Assembly (NCBI GenBank): GCA_016297005.1
Contig: JAEDHK010000008.1
Location: 1-61,513 of the forward strand
Length of the DNA stretch: 61,513 nucleotides
DNA from: Clostridia bacterium
GTDB taxonomy: Bacteria > Bacillota > Clostridia > Christensenellales > DTU072
Direction: 5' to 3'
Position 1 is the first letter of the stretch. Each line of letters opens with the position of its first letter. Below the pieces are notes generated by a model. The model saw only the letters and a program-made list of their open reading frames with translations, did no database searches and was not told the origin of the DNA. Below are positions 33,386 through 42,527 of the stretch, in pieces. A program made the translations under genes and the position numbers.

Positions 33386-35277
33386 AGAGACCGTTAGTAT
33401 CGATTTTAGTGCCGATATACAATATAGCTGAGTATCTTCCAGAATGTTTGGAAAGTTTACTTTCGCAAACCCTAAAAGAAATAGAAATTATCTGTGTTAA
33501 CGATGGTTCTACAGATAATTCATTGGAAATACTTGAGCAATATGCTAATAAAGATGCGCGCATCGTTATTGTCAATAAAGAAAACGGAGGTCTCCCTTCG
33601 GCTAGAAATGCCGGTATTAATGCAGCACATGGCGTCTATGTCGGTTTTGTTGACGGAGACGATTATGTGGATGAACGTATGTTCGAGATATTATATAAGA
33701 AAGCCATTAAATGTGGTGCAGATATGGTCGTTTGCGGCGCAGAGTGCTGTCCGAAGGAGAGTAAGCCTCCTCGTTGGTTGACCGATACTTTATCGCCACG
33801 GAATAATATTTTTAAAGGTCCTTCTTTAGATGTGTTTTTTAATGAGATGGGAGCAAAACCGTTTCTTTGGAGAAACCTCGTAAAAAGAAGCCTGATTGAA
33901 AAAAATAACTTGAGCCTGGATGAAACGATAGTACTGGGTGAAGATTTGGCATTTCAGGCCAAATTATACACGTACGCAAAAAAAATAGTTTTTGTCTCAG
34001 AAAAATTATATAGATACAGATGGGATAGACCGAATTCTATTATGAACAAAACCAATTATAATAAGGATTACAGCCTGAAAATGAAGAAACATTTGTATCT
34101 TCTTGAAAGAATAATCGATTTTTGGAAAGAAAAGGATGTATATGAGCAAATAAAATCCGATTATTTTAATTGGGCCGTTGATTTCATATATTGGGATTTT
34201 ATCAAATTATGCGCCGTAGATAAAAAAGAAATAGCAGAGTTGTTCATCGACCATTTAGCAAGACTTGATATTTTTAGCAGTTATTATCTATTGAGAGATG
34301 AACAGAGACTTCATCTGGACTATATCCGAAACCTATCAAAACAAGAGGTCTATCAGCCGGTTTTTTCCGTAGTGATTTATGTGAACAGTGCAGGTGATCA
34401 AGTTCAACGTTTACTTGATAGTATCAGAGAACAATCTTTTTCGCAGACAGAAATATTGATTTATGATTTCACGCAGGAATCGGAATGTAATAATATTATT
34501 TTTTCACTATTAGAAAAAGATGCTCGCATTTCTTTAAGGAATATTGATACATGTAAAACGGTCGCAGATGTGTATAACGACGCGATATGTTCTGCCAAAG
34601 GGAAATATATAACGTTTGTCGGACTGTTTGATTATTATCTTGATTCCGATTATTTGCGAAGGGCGGTAGATTGCTTTAAAGAGAACAACGCAGATATGGT
34701 AGGCGGTTTTGGTGATGATAATTTTGGAATTAGAGAAAAGAAAGAGTGCCAAAATAAAGATTTTTATCAATTCGCATATGATCTGGATTTTCTGAAGAGG
34801 AACAATATTTTATTTAACGATTATTCGCTTTGGACGGGAAAAGTGTTTTTTACCAGATGTTGTCTAAAGGCGGAAATGATATGTAACATAAAGCAAGGAG
34901 TTAAAAGAAATGATAATTTCAGAAGGACGAATATTTTTGCGGAAGAAGCAAGATTGATTTTGAAAGCGGCACTTCAACTTCTGACGCTTGCGGATTGCAA
35001 TGGCTTAACCGAATTGAGAAAAAAGGTAATAGATAAATTCAACGGAGAAAACTATACGAGGCTTATTGCGGATGCAACGTTCGGTTTCGCGGCCGCATCC
35101 GAATCCGTAAAAAATGCGAAAGAAAGATTTAATGTCGATATATTTGAAATGCTCGTAAAAATTAATAGATACGCATTTTATGAATTGACCGGAAAGAGTA
35201 TTTTGCGCACGTTGGAAAGGTTTATTAAACTGCGTTATTTGTTTTTGGATTCTGCAGGAATAATCAATAATGAGTAG
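33382..35277 (+). CDS. glycosyltransferase family 2, duplicated domain
   Basis: 631 residues. About 1-230 is a classical GT-A GT2 domain: SILVPIYNIAEYLPECLESL, VNDGSTDNS, GLPSARNAGI and the metal-binding FVDGDDYVD, with an acceptor-region GEDLAFQAKLY. A second, degraded GT2-like unit lies at about 365-480 (VFSVVIYVNSAG, DICSAKGKYITFVGLFDYY-like region at KGKYITFVGLFDYY) in which the DxD position is lost. The remainder is helical. It overlaps the upstream gene by four bases and precedes the pyruvyl transferase fusion by nine bases. AT-rich. Confidence 0.8.
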   Translation: MKRPLVSILVPIYNIAEYLPECLESLLSQTLKEIEIICVNDGSTDNSLEILEQYANKDARIVIVNKENGGLPSARNAGINAAHGVYVGFVDGDDYVDERMFEILYKKAIKCGADMVVCGAECCPKESKPPRWLTDTLSPRNNIFKGPSLDVFFNEMGAKPFLWRNLVKRSLIEKNNLSLDETIVLGEDLAFQAKLYTYAKKIVFVSEKLYRYRWDRPNSIMNKTNYNKDYSLKMKKHLYLLERIIDFWKEKDVYEQIKSDYFNWAVDFIYWDFIKLCAVDKKEIAELFIDHLARLDIFSSYYLLRDEQRLHLDYIRNLSKQEVYQPVFSVVIYVNSAGDQVQRLLDSIREQSFSQTEILIYDFTQESECNNIIFSLLEKDARISLRNIDTCKTVADVYNDAICSAKGKYITFVGLFDYYLDSDYLRRAVDCFKENNADMVGGFGDDNFGIREKKECQNKDFYQFAYDLDFLKRNNILFNDYSLWTGKVFFTRCCLKAEMICNIKQGVKRNDNFRRTNIFAEEARLILKAALQLLTLADCNGLTELRKKVIDKFNGENYTRLIADATFGFAAASESVKNAKERFNVDIFEMLVKINRYAFYELTGKSILRTLERFIKLRYLFLDSAGIINNE

Positions 35278-35286
35278 GGGGAAAAA

Positions 35287-38085
35287 ATGGATTATAGTAA
35301 TATAAAAACAAGAAATAATTTAAAAGAACATTACGACGTTGGAGTATATGGATGGTGGTGTCATGAAAATTTCGGCGGATGTTTGACCTATTTTGCTTTG
35401 AATAAAGTGTTGTCGAAGATGGGTTTTTCCGTATTGATGATACAAGAAGCCTTGGGTTATCCTGGTCGTTATATTATATCGGATGAATGTATTTCGATGA
35501 AGTTTGCTCGTAAATATTACGACTGGTTTCCTCAGGTTGATACGTCTCAACTGAGAATGCTGAACGGAGTATGCGATAGTTTTATTGTAGGAGGGGATCA
35601 GCTTTGGAATCATAATATCCCTTTTTGCAAAGAGGATTGCTTTTTAAATTTTGTAGAGAATGATAAAAAGAAAATCTCGTTTTCGACTTCTTTCGGAGAC
35701 AAAGATCATAACCCTCCGCTTTCGTTTGTGTCAAAGATGGCTCCGCTGTTAAGACGATTTGACGCAATTTCCGTAAGAGAGAATTATGCGAGTTCCATCG
35801 CCGATAATATCTATCACGCAAAGGCGCGCCAAATAATAGACGCAGTGTTTTTACCGGATAAGAAAGATTATTTAGAAATCGCACAAAAAGCAGATTGTAT
35901 TTTGCCTAAACATTATCTCGTTGCGTTTATTTTAAATCCGACCATAAAAAAGAGAGTCCAGATCGAAGCTATTGCTCGCAAACTAAAGTTAGAAGTTGTT
36001 TGCATCCCCGATGCCGCGGAGGCATATCATGCAAGGTTTAATGAAATATTCTACGGTTTGACAATTCTTTCTCCCCTATCAGTCGAAAATTTCATTAAGA
36101 CATACGCCAATGCGGATTACGTAATAACCGATTCTTTCCACGGAACTTGCATGAGCTATGTTTTCCAAAAAGATTTTAATGTCTACTATAATGAAGAGCG
36201 AGGCATCGATCGATTCGTTTCTTTAATGGAAACGTTGCAACTAAACGAGAGAAGAATTATTGAATCGCAAACGATTGAACAAATAACAGATAATCCCAAC
36301 GTTGGTTATGGCGTTAATTGGACTCAAGCTATCAAGAATGTTTCAACGGAAAAGGACTACGCAATGAAGTGGTTAAAAGAAGCAATCAGTAAAATAAAAG
36401 GAAAAGAAGAATATCCAAGCGAAATAAAGAATCCGGAAGCAGAAAAATTGTTGGCCAATCCGGACTTTAAAAAGATTCGAATGCTCGTCAGCCTATTAAA
36501 AGATTATGGCGTAAAGCATATTGTTCTTTCTCCCGGAGGAAGAGACGTTCCGATTATTAGGATGTTTGAATATAATGAGGAGAATTTCATTTTGCATCGT
36601 GTAACGGATGAGCGCAGTGCTGCTTACTTTGGTTTGGGTCTTGCCGCACAGTTAAAAAAACCGGTTGCCTGTGTTTGTACTAGTGGAACAGCCGCCAGTA
36701 ATTATCTTCCTGCTGTGACGGAAGCCTTTTATACCGGCATTCCGCTTATTATGATAACAGCGGACAGATATGGTGTTTATTTAAATCACGGTGAAGATCA
36801 AACGATCCCGCAAAAATGCATTTACCACGGAGTGGTTAAAAAGTCGATCAGTTTGCCGGAAAGTGACGGCTATTATGCCGAGTATCAAACCAGGAGAGAT
36901 ATATCCGAATGTATTTTGGAAGCAACGCATAATGGAAAAGGTCCTGTGCATATCAATGTTCCGATAGAAAATATTTCTATTGGTTCGCGCGTTCCACGTG
37001 ACTACTGGTGTGTTTTACCATTTACGCATCCACACATTCTGCGTGCTAGTTTTCTTGATGGAACAAAGGAAATGCATAAATGGTTGCAGTGCTTAAAACA
37101 GTCGAATCGGATTATGCTAGTGTATGGCCAAAATGCTCCGGTGAACGCCGAGCAAAGGAAGTTCACCGATCTTTTTACCGCAAAGTTTAATTGTTTGGTT
37201 GTGACGGATCATATTTCCAATTTTGACAATGAATACTGTATTCAGCCGTACAATATGTTGAATGCAATTTCTCAAGAGATTTTCAATAATGAACTTGCGC
37301 CGGATATTTTAATAACCGTAGGCGGCAAAAGACTGATGAATGATCCTCTTACATTTAAAGTCAGAGGGTGTAATAAAGGAATAAGACATTGGTCGGTTAC
37401 ACCGGATGGTAAGGTAAAAGATTTTTATTTTAAGTTGACGTCGGTAATAGAATCTAGTCAATCATATTTCTTTGAATGGTTCGCCAACAATGCCGGGGAA
37501 ATAACGAACAATAAAGAGTTTTATTCCAAGTGGCATGGTATGAATGAAAAATACAAAGAATACCCAGTCGTGAAAGCGTTTAATGCTCACTTTGTGCAAA
37601 GAAAGTTGTCGGCAATTCTTCCGGGGAATTCTGTATTGCATTTGGGCGTAGGACAGAGTTTCTATGATATACGAAGGTATTCTCTCAAAAAAGATATAGA
37701 AGTATTTTGTAATATGGGTACAAACGGCATCGATGGGTGTACTTCTACGTTCTTGGGTCAATGTGCGATCGAAAAAGAAAGACTGTGTTTCTTGTTGGTC
37801 GGCGATCTTTCGTTCTTCTATGATATGAACAGTATCTGGAATAAGGATTTAAACAAAAACATCAGAATAATGATGATAAATAATAACGGAACCGATTTGT
37901 TGCGTGGACATAATTTGAAAGCGGTCTCCTCGGTGCATAATACGCTTGCGGAGGGATGGGTCAAATCAAATCCCGGATTTGAGTATATCTCTGCAAGAAG
38001 CCCAGAAGAGTTTGAAAAGAAACTGCCTTATTTTGTGAGCAAAGAACCGGAGAAAGCAGTGTTCTTTGAAGTGATTTGCGATTAG
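35287..38085 (+). CDS. fusion: polysaccharide pyruvyl transferase + MenD-like ThDP enzyme
   Basis: 932 residues. About 1-345 is a polysaccharide pyruvyl transferase domain (CsaB/PS_pyruv_trans): GVYGWWCHENFGGCLTYFAL, IVGGDQLWN, ISVRENYA, YVITDSFHGTCMSYVF. From about 385 to 932 is a complete MenD-like thiamin-diphosphate enzyme: HIVLSPGGRDVPII, TDERSAAYFGLGLA with the ThDP-activating Glu, CTSGTAASNYLPAV, MGTNGIDGCTSTFLGQ, and the ThDP/metal-binding GDLSFFYDMNS ... MMINNNGTD. MenD normally adds succinic semialdehyde (from 2-oxoglutarate) to isochorismate; no other menaquinone gene is here. In this glycan cluster the enzyme probably makes or transfers an acyl unit onto a sugar, with the adjacent SDR. 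AT-rich. Substrate unknown. Confidence 0.82.
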   Translation: MDYSNIKTRNNLKEHYDVGVYGWWCHENFGGCLTYFALNKVLSKMGFSVLMIQEALGYPGRYIISDECISMKFARKYYDWFPQVDTSQLRMLNGVCDSFIVGGDQLWNHNIPFCKEDCFLNFVENDKKKISFSTSFGDKDHNPPLSFVSKMAPLLRRFDAISVRENYASSIADNIYHAKARQIIDAVFLPDKKDYLEIAQKADCILPKHYLVAFILNPTIKKRVQIEAIARKLKLEVVCIPDAAEAYHARFNEIFYGLTILSPLSVENFIKTYANADYVITDSFHGTCMSYVFQKDFNVYYNEERGIDRFVSLMETLQLNERRIIESQTIEQITDNPNVGYGVNWTQAIKNVSTEKDYAMKWLKEAISKIKGKEEYPSEIKNPEAEKLLANPDFKKIRMLVSLLKDYGVKHIVLSPGGRDVPIIRMFEYNEENFILHRVTDERSAAYFGLGLAAQLKKPVACVCTSGTAASNYLPAVTEAFYTGIPLIMITADRYGVYLNHGEDQTIPQKCIYHGVVKKSISLPESDGYYAEYQTRRDISECILEATHNGKGPVHINVPIENISIGSRVPRDYWCVLPFTHPHILRASFLDGTKEMHKWLQCLKQSNRIMLVYGQNAPVNAEQRKFTDLFTAKFNCLVVTDHISNFDNEYCIQPYNMLNAISQEIFNNELAPDILITVGGKRLMNDPLTFKVRGCNKGIRHWSVTPDGKVKDFYFKLTSVIESSQSYFFEWFANNAGEITNNKEFYSKWHGMNEKYKEYPVVKAFNAHFVQRKLSAILPGNSVLHLGVGQSFYDIRRYSLKKDIEVFCNMGTNGIDGCTSTFLGQCAIEKERLCFLLVGDLSFFYDMNSIWNKDLNKNIRIMMINNNGTDLLRGHNLKAVSSVHNTLAEGWVKSNPGFEYISARSPEEFEKKLPYFVSKEPEKAVFFEVICD

Positions 38086-38094
38086 GAGATAAAG

Positions 38095-38880
38095 ATGAAT
38101 CTGACGTTAAGACCTAAAAATATAATTATTGTTGGCGGTGGCAGTGGAATAGGTCTAGCAATCGCTCAAAAGTTGATTTCGGTCGGTGCGGAAAAGATTA
38201 TAATCGCTTCCCGGAATACACTTAAAAACGAGAAAGCGATAAAAGGCTTGGCATTGAGTGAAAATCAAACTATATATAATATGAAGTTTGATATAACCAA
38301 TGTGTCCGGTCATAGAAAATTTATTGAAGACGTTAACAAAACTATCGGAAGTAAAGCGGATGGACTGGTAATTTCAAGCGGCGTGAACTTTGATGGCTCA
38401 AACTGGAAAGGATTTAATATTTCCGAGCGTGATTGGGATATCGTTATGGGAACGAATCTGAAAGGACCATTTTTTCTTCTACGTGATTTCGCTAATTATC
38501 TTTATGAAAACAACGTGAAAGGTAATATTTGCGTCGTATCTTCTATCAGCGCTCATAGAGACTTGTTGTCCGTATATCAAGTGTCAAAACATTCGTTATC
38601 ACGGATAGTTAATGCATACGGAAAGTACTTATGCGAGAGAGGCGTCGTGCTGAATGGTGTTGAGCCGGGTCCGATATATACGGATATGATGAAATGGTTA
38701 AGTAAATATACCGATGGCGTAAGACCCGGCGAACAATGGCCGGACTCATCCATCAAAAGATTGGTTAGAGCAGAAGAAGTTGCAGAGGTCGTATTCTTCC
38801 TGATGTCGAATCTTGGCGAAACAATGTCAGGTGATTGTATTGTCGTTGCCGGAGGAACAAAATCGATTTATCCGATTTAA
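38095..38880 (+). CDS. short-chain dehydrogenase/reductase
   Basis: 261 residues. Cofactor motif VGGGSGIG near the N-terminus, catalytic Ser in VVSSISAHRD and YQVSK Tyr/Lys pair, and the GVEPGPIYTDMM loop; C-terminal GDCIVVAGGTKS. An Arg soon after strand 2 (IIASRNT) suggests NADP(H). Nine bases after the pyruvyl transferase-MenD fusion and of the same AT-rich composition. It most likely reduces the keto product of the ThDP enzyme (inference). Ends two bases before the GlfT2-like start. Confidence 0.85.
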   Translation: MNLTLRPKNIIIVGGGSGIGLAIAQKLISVGAEKIIIASRNTLKNEKAIKGLALSENQTIYNMKFDITNVSGHRKFIEDVNKTIGSKADGLVISSGVNFDGSNWKGFNISERDWDIVMGTNLKGPFFLLRDFANYLYENNVKGNICVVSSISAHRDLLSVYQVSKHSLSRIVNAYGKYLCERGVVLNGVEPGPIYTDMMKWLSKYTDGVRPGEQWPDSSIKRLVRAEEVAEVVFFLMSNLGETMSGDCIVVAGGTKSIYPI

Positions 38881-38882
38881 GT

Positions 38883-40598
38883 ATGCAAAAGATAATAAGA
38901 TTATTGTTTGGGGATATTAAAGATTTGTACATTCGTGGTAACGCTACCAAAGAAGGTAATTTGGTAGTTATCCCCGCGTATGGCGTTTTGTCTTGCGATA
39001 CTTATTTTAACAGTCTTGCTTGCGATCCTTGGTATCGATTTACCGAGGTGAGAAAGGTGGCGGCGAAGGTAGAGATGAAGGGGCGGGCGGTCTTGTCGGT
39101 ATGGCATTATTCGGCGAGCGGGGAAAAGAAGCTTGCCGAAAAAGAGGCTGATGGGGACGTAGAACTTACGTTCGATCTGCCGCAGACGGGGATCGTATAT
39201 GTAAAGGTAACGGCGATAGAAGAGACCGTGGTGTTCGGCGGCGGCTTTTACGCGCTCGAAGAACCGAAAAACGACGTTTCGGTTGCGGTGGCGATCTGCA
39301 CGTACAAGAGAGAAGAATACGTCCGTAAGAACGTGCGGTCGATCGAAGAATATAAGGCTTTGACGGGGGAAAAACTGACCGTGTACGTTGTGGATAACGG
39401 AGGGACTCTGACGGAAAAAGACGTGCCCGGAGCCAACCTGATCGAAAATCCGAATCTGGGTGGAAGCGGAGGCTTTTGCCGCGGTATGGTAGAAGCTTAT
39501 AAAGCGGGGCGCTATACACACGTTCTTTTGATGGACGACGACGTTTCTTTCGAGGGAGAACTTTTCGGTCGGGTCTGCGACTTTCTTCGTTACGTCAATG
39601 ACGTCGAAAAAGTAGGTATCGGCGCTTCGATGATCCTGGAAGATAAGCCCACTGTGCAATACGAATTGGGCGCAACGTGGGACGGAGATCGGCTGTGTGG
39701 ATTGGGTAAAGAAGAAGACCTGACGGACAAAAAAGTTCTGCTGAATAACGCGGTGCGTAACGAAGCCGATTATACCGCCTGGTGGTGTTGTTGTATGCCC
39801 CTTTCCGTTGTGGATAAAGTAGGGCTACCCATGCCGATGTTTATTAAAAACGACGACGTGGAGTACGGCTTGCGGTCGGGACTGGATTGGGCGTTTCCGT
39901 CCGGCGTCGGCGTATGGCATATGCCGTTCGAGAATAAGTATTCGCCGTTCTTAGAATACTATATTAAACGAAACGAGCTGATCAGTAACTGTCTGAACCG
40001 TAAAAGGGGCTTGGCGTGTCAATTCAGGAAGTTGGTCCGCTCGGTATCGTTGCAACTGGTGCAGCAGCGTTACTTTGTCGTACCGTATATGCTGAAAGGA
40101 TACGAAGATTTTCTGAAAGGGCCGGAGTACTTAAAAAGCTTAGACGCGGAGAAGAAAAACCAAGAGCTGATCGCTTCGCAACCGAAGCAATATACGGCGA
40201 AAGAGTTGAAAGAAATGGGTTATGACGTAAGCCGTCCCGTCCATGGAAAAAAGCGCAATAAGCTTTGGCAGATCGTCACGCTCAACGGTCAATTATTGCC
40301 GACCTTTTTATACGCAAAGAAGGATCGGAAAAGGATACTGGACTGCAATCGTTGTCCGCCGAGGGACTTTTTCGGCGCGACGGAAACAGTGCAGTTTAAT
40401 TACTATTCGGGCAAGGGATTCGTCACTCGCCAGAAAAGAACGGAACTTATTCGGTGGCTTGTTGCCCTTACGAAAATACTGATAAAAATGTTGTTTAAGT
40501 ATTATAGAGTCAGACGGAAATATCAAGAGAAGATGCCTGAATTGACGTCTATGGAATACTGGAACAGCAAATGGAGTAAAAACGATGGAAAAGATTAA
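38883..40598 (+). CDS. GlfT2-like galactofuranosyltransferase (GT2)
   Basis: 571 residues. An N-terminal beta-sandwich (about 1-130) precedes a GT-A domain with VAVAICTYKREEYVRKNVRS, NLGGSGGFCRGM, the metal-binding MDDDVSFEG, FIKNDDVEYGLRS and the base-containing WHMPFENKYSPFLEYY. A helical C-terminal region follows. This is the layout of the bifunctional Galf polymerase GlfT2, and it fits glf in the same cluster. The frame extends to 38835, but the ATG at 38883 lies just after the SDR stop and is preferred. Base composition shifts from AT-rich to GC-rich inside the gene, near 39040-39060. Confidence 0.85.
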   Translation: MQKIIRLLFGDIKDLYIRGNATKEGNLVVIPAYGVLSCDTYFNSLACDPWYRFTEVRKVAAKVEMKGRAVLSVWHYSASGEKKLAEKEADGDVELTFDLPQTGIVYVKVTAIEETVVFGGGFYALEEPKNDVSVAVAICTYKREEYVRKNVRSIEEYKALTGEKLTVYVVDNGGTLTEKDVPGANLIENPNLGGSGGFCRGMVEAYKAGRYTHVLLMDDDVSFEGELFGRVCDFLRYVNDVEKVGIGASMILEDKPTVQYELGATWDGDRLCGLGKEEDLTDKKVLLNNAVRNEADYTAWWCCCMPLSVVDKVGLPMPMFIKNDDVEYGLRSGLDWAFPSGVGVWHMPFENKYSPFLEYYIKRNELISNCLNRKRGLACQFRKLVRSVSLQLVQQRYFVVPYMLKGYEDFLKGPEYLKSLDAEKKNQELIASQPKQYTAKELKEMGYDVSRPVHGKKRNKLWQIVTLNGQLLPTFLYAKKDRKRILDCNRCPPRDFFGATETVQFNYYSGKGFVTRQKRTELIRWLVALTKILIKMLFKYYRVRRKYQEKMPELTSMEYWNSKWSKNDGKD

Positions 40599-41661
40599 GG
40601 TGGCGCAGATCGTTGGTAATTCTTCTTGCGGCGGCGTTATTAGTTGCTTAATGAATTATTACAGACACGTAGATAGAGAGGCCGTTCGATTCGACTTTTT
40701 TACGTACGGTCCGTCATCGTATGACGAAGAGATACGCGCGCTCGGCGGCGAGGTGTATCATTTTCCGTCCGTTTTCAACTTCAGCGCGTCGGTTGGAGAA
40801 CTGACCAAAAAGCTAAAAGGATACGACGCTGTGCACGTGCACATGACCACTCTTTCTTTCGTGGGACTGATGGCGGCAAAGAAAGCCGGAGTGTCCGTCC
40901 GTATCTGTCATTCTCATTCAACCACCGATACCAAAGACGGCTTGAAGTTGATTATAAAAGACGTCTTGCGGTATCCTTCGCGGTTTTTTGCCACGCACGA
41001 GATGGGTTGCAGCGAACGCAGTAACCGATGGCTTTTCGGCAAGGATAACGAGGCAGTCGTTTTGCATAACGCCATCGACCTGGAACGTTTTTCTCCTTGC
41101 AAAAATCGCGCCGCATTACGGAAAAAGTACGGTTTGGAAAACAATTACGTTTACGGATTTATCGGACGATTCGAGACGCAGAAGAACGTACCGTTTTTGA
41201 TCAAGGCTTTTTCCATTGTTGCACACAAGAAACCCGACGCCAGGTTGGTGCTGGTAGGCGACGGAACCCAGCGCCAGAGAATTCTGACTTTGATCGAGGA
41301 AAACGGCCTGAACGATAAAGTGTTGATTCTGCCGGACAACAGTCAGGTTGAGAAGTATTACGCCCTGTTCGATCTGTTCGTGTTGCCCTCCATTTTCGAG
41401 GGATTGCCCCTTGTCGCCGTCGAGGCGCAGGCGATGAAATTGCCCTGTCTGCTGTCCGATCGGATCACGTCGGAGACTGCGGTGGGAGGCGTGTGCAAAT
41501 TCGCTTCGATCGACCGACCGGAACGATGGGCTGAAGAAATGATCCGGTCTTCCTCTTTGCACGGCATAGAATGCCGTCAGGCAATGATGGAAAACGGATA
41601 TGATATCCGCATCGAGGCACCAAAACTGTTGGAATGGTATAGGGAAGTTATTAAAAAATGA
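40585..41661 (+). CDS. glycosyltransferase family 4 (GT-B)
   Basis: 358 residues. N-terminal VAQIVGNSSCGGVISCLMNYYRHVD (seen as SCGGVISCLMNYY) and C-terminal nucleotide-sugar site FIGRFETQKNVPFLIKAF, LVLVGDG, LPSIFEGLPLVAVEAQAM with the Glu-x7-Glu motif of GT4. HVHMTT and CHSHSTTD lie in the N-lobe. A retaining transferase for the glycan backbone or side chain. Overlaps both neighbours (14 bases with the GlfT2-like gene, 4 with the DUF4422 gene). Confidence 0.9.
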   Translation: MEKIKVAQIVGNSSCGGVISCLMNYYRHVDREAVRFDFFTYGPSSYDEEIRALGGEVYHFPSVFNFSASVGELTKKLKGYDAVHVHMTTLSFVGLMAAKKAGVSVRICHSHSTTDTKDGLKLIIKDVLRYPSRFFATHEMGCSERSNRWLFGKDNEAVVLHNAIDLERFSPCKNRAALRKKYGLENNYVYGFIGRFETQKNVPFLIKAFSIVAHKKPDARLVLVGDGTQRQRILTLIEENGLNDKVLILPDNSQVEKYYALFDLFVLPSIFEGLPLVAVEAQAMKLPCLLSDRITSETAVGGVCKFASIDRPERWAEEMIRSSSLHGIECRQAMMENGYDIRIEAPKLLEWYREVIKK

Positions 41662-42527
41662 ATTGCAAAATCTATGTAGCTTACCATATACCCGGGGCGT
41701 ACTTGAAGAGCGAAATCTACCGTCCCGTTTGCGTTGGGGATAAAAAGGATTCTTTCCCGGCCGGGTTCATTCGCGACGATGAGGGCGACAATATCGCCGC
41801 GCAAAACGATAAGTACAACGAGCTGACCGCACTGTATCGCGTCTGGAAGGATGAAAACCTGCATGCCGATTATATCGGCCTTGCGCATTATCGTCGTTAT
41901 CTCGGACCGGGACTATCGGAGACGCATTATCTCTATCGAACGCCCGAACGCGCTTTTCGTAAGGTGCGTAAAACGGAAAAGTACTGGCGCGGACTTTCTG
42001 CGGATGTCGATCTGGTCGCGCCTTATCCGGCACATTATCACTCCGTTCGGGAGTATTACGGCTGGGCGCACGATAAAAAGGATATCGACTTGATTCTGAC
42101 GCTTATCGGAACTTATTATCCGGAGTACCTTTCTTGCGCAAAGAAGTACTTCGACGGTTCGGAAAATTATTTATGCAATCTGACCGTTATGAAAAAAGAA
42201 TTGTTCTTGCGGTACGCCGCTTGGCTATTTGATCTTTTGGGAAAATTTTTATCCGTTAAGGCGAATGCTGACAGGCTTTATATCAGCGAGCGTTTGACGG
42301 GGATATTCATAAAAAAGATGGAAGAGGAGAGCAAAAAGATACTCTTTGCGCCCATTATCTCCTTAGAACCGAAAGAAGAATTCAAAAACGTCGTCCGAAA
42401 AACACGTGCGTCGAAAGAGAAAGGCAAACAAAAATGGAAGCCGGTTTTGCATTGGTCGATCCCGACGAGCTTTTGGCGGCGTTATTACAGGAAGATCTAC
42501 AAAAGAAAAGGAGAAATGGCATGGTAA
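41658..42527 (+). CDS. DUF4422 glycosyltransferase
   Basis: 289 residues, a single DUF4422 domain: YVAYHIPGAYLKSEIYRPVCVG, DDEGDNIAAQNDKYNELTALYRVWKD (DDEGDNIA, YNELTALYRVWKD), IGLAHYRRYL, and YISERLTGIFI. It matches the N-terminal half of the 31616-33385 protein over its length, so the cluster holds two members of this family with different composition. The C-terminus is basic. Its stop overlaps the permease start (ATGGTAA). Confidence 0.85.
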   Translation: MNCKIYVAYHIPGAYLKSEIYRPVCVGDKKDSFPAGFIRDDEGDNIAAQNDKYNELTALYRVWKDENLHADYIGLAHYRRYLGPGLSETHYLYRTPERAFRKVRKTEKYWRGLSADVDLVAPYPAHYHSVREYYGWAHDKKDIDLILTLIGTYYPEYLSCAKKYFDGSENYLCNLTVMKKELFLRYAAWLFDLLGKFLSVKANADRLYISERLTGIFIKKMEEESKKILFAPIISLEPKEEFKNVVRKTRASKEKGKQKWKPVLHWSIPTSFWRRYYRKIYKRKGEMAW

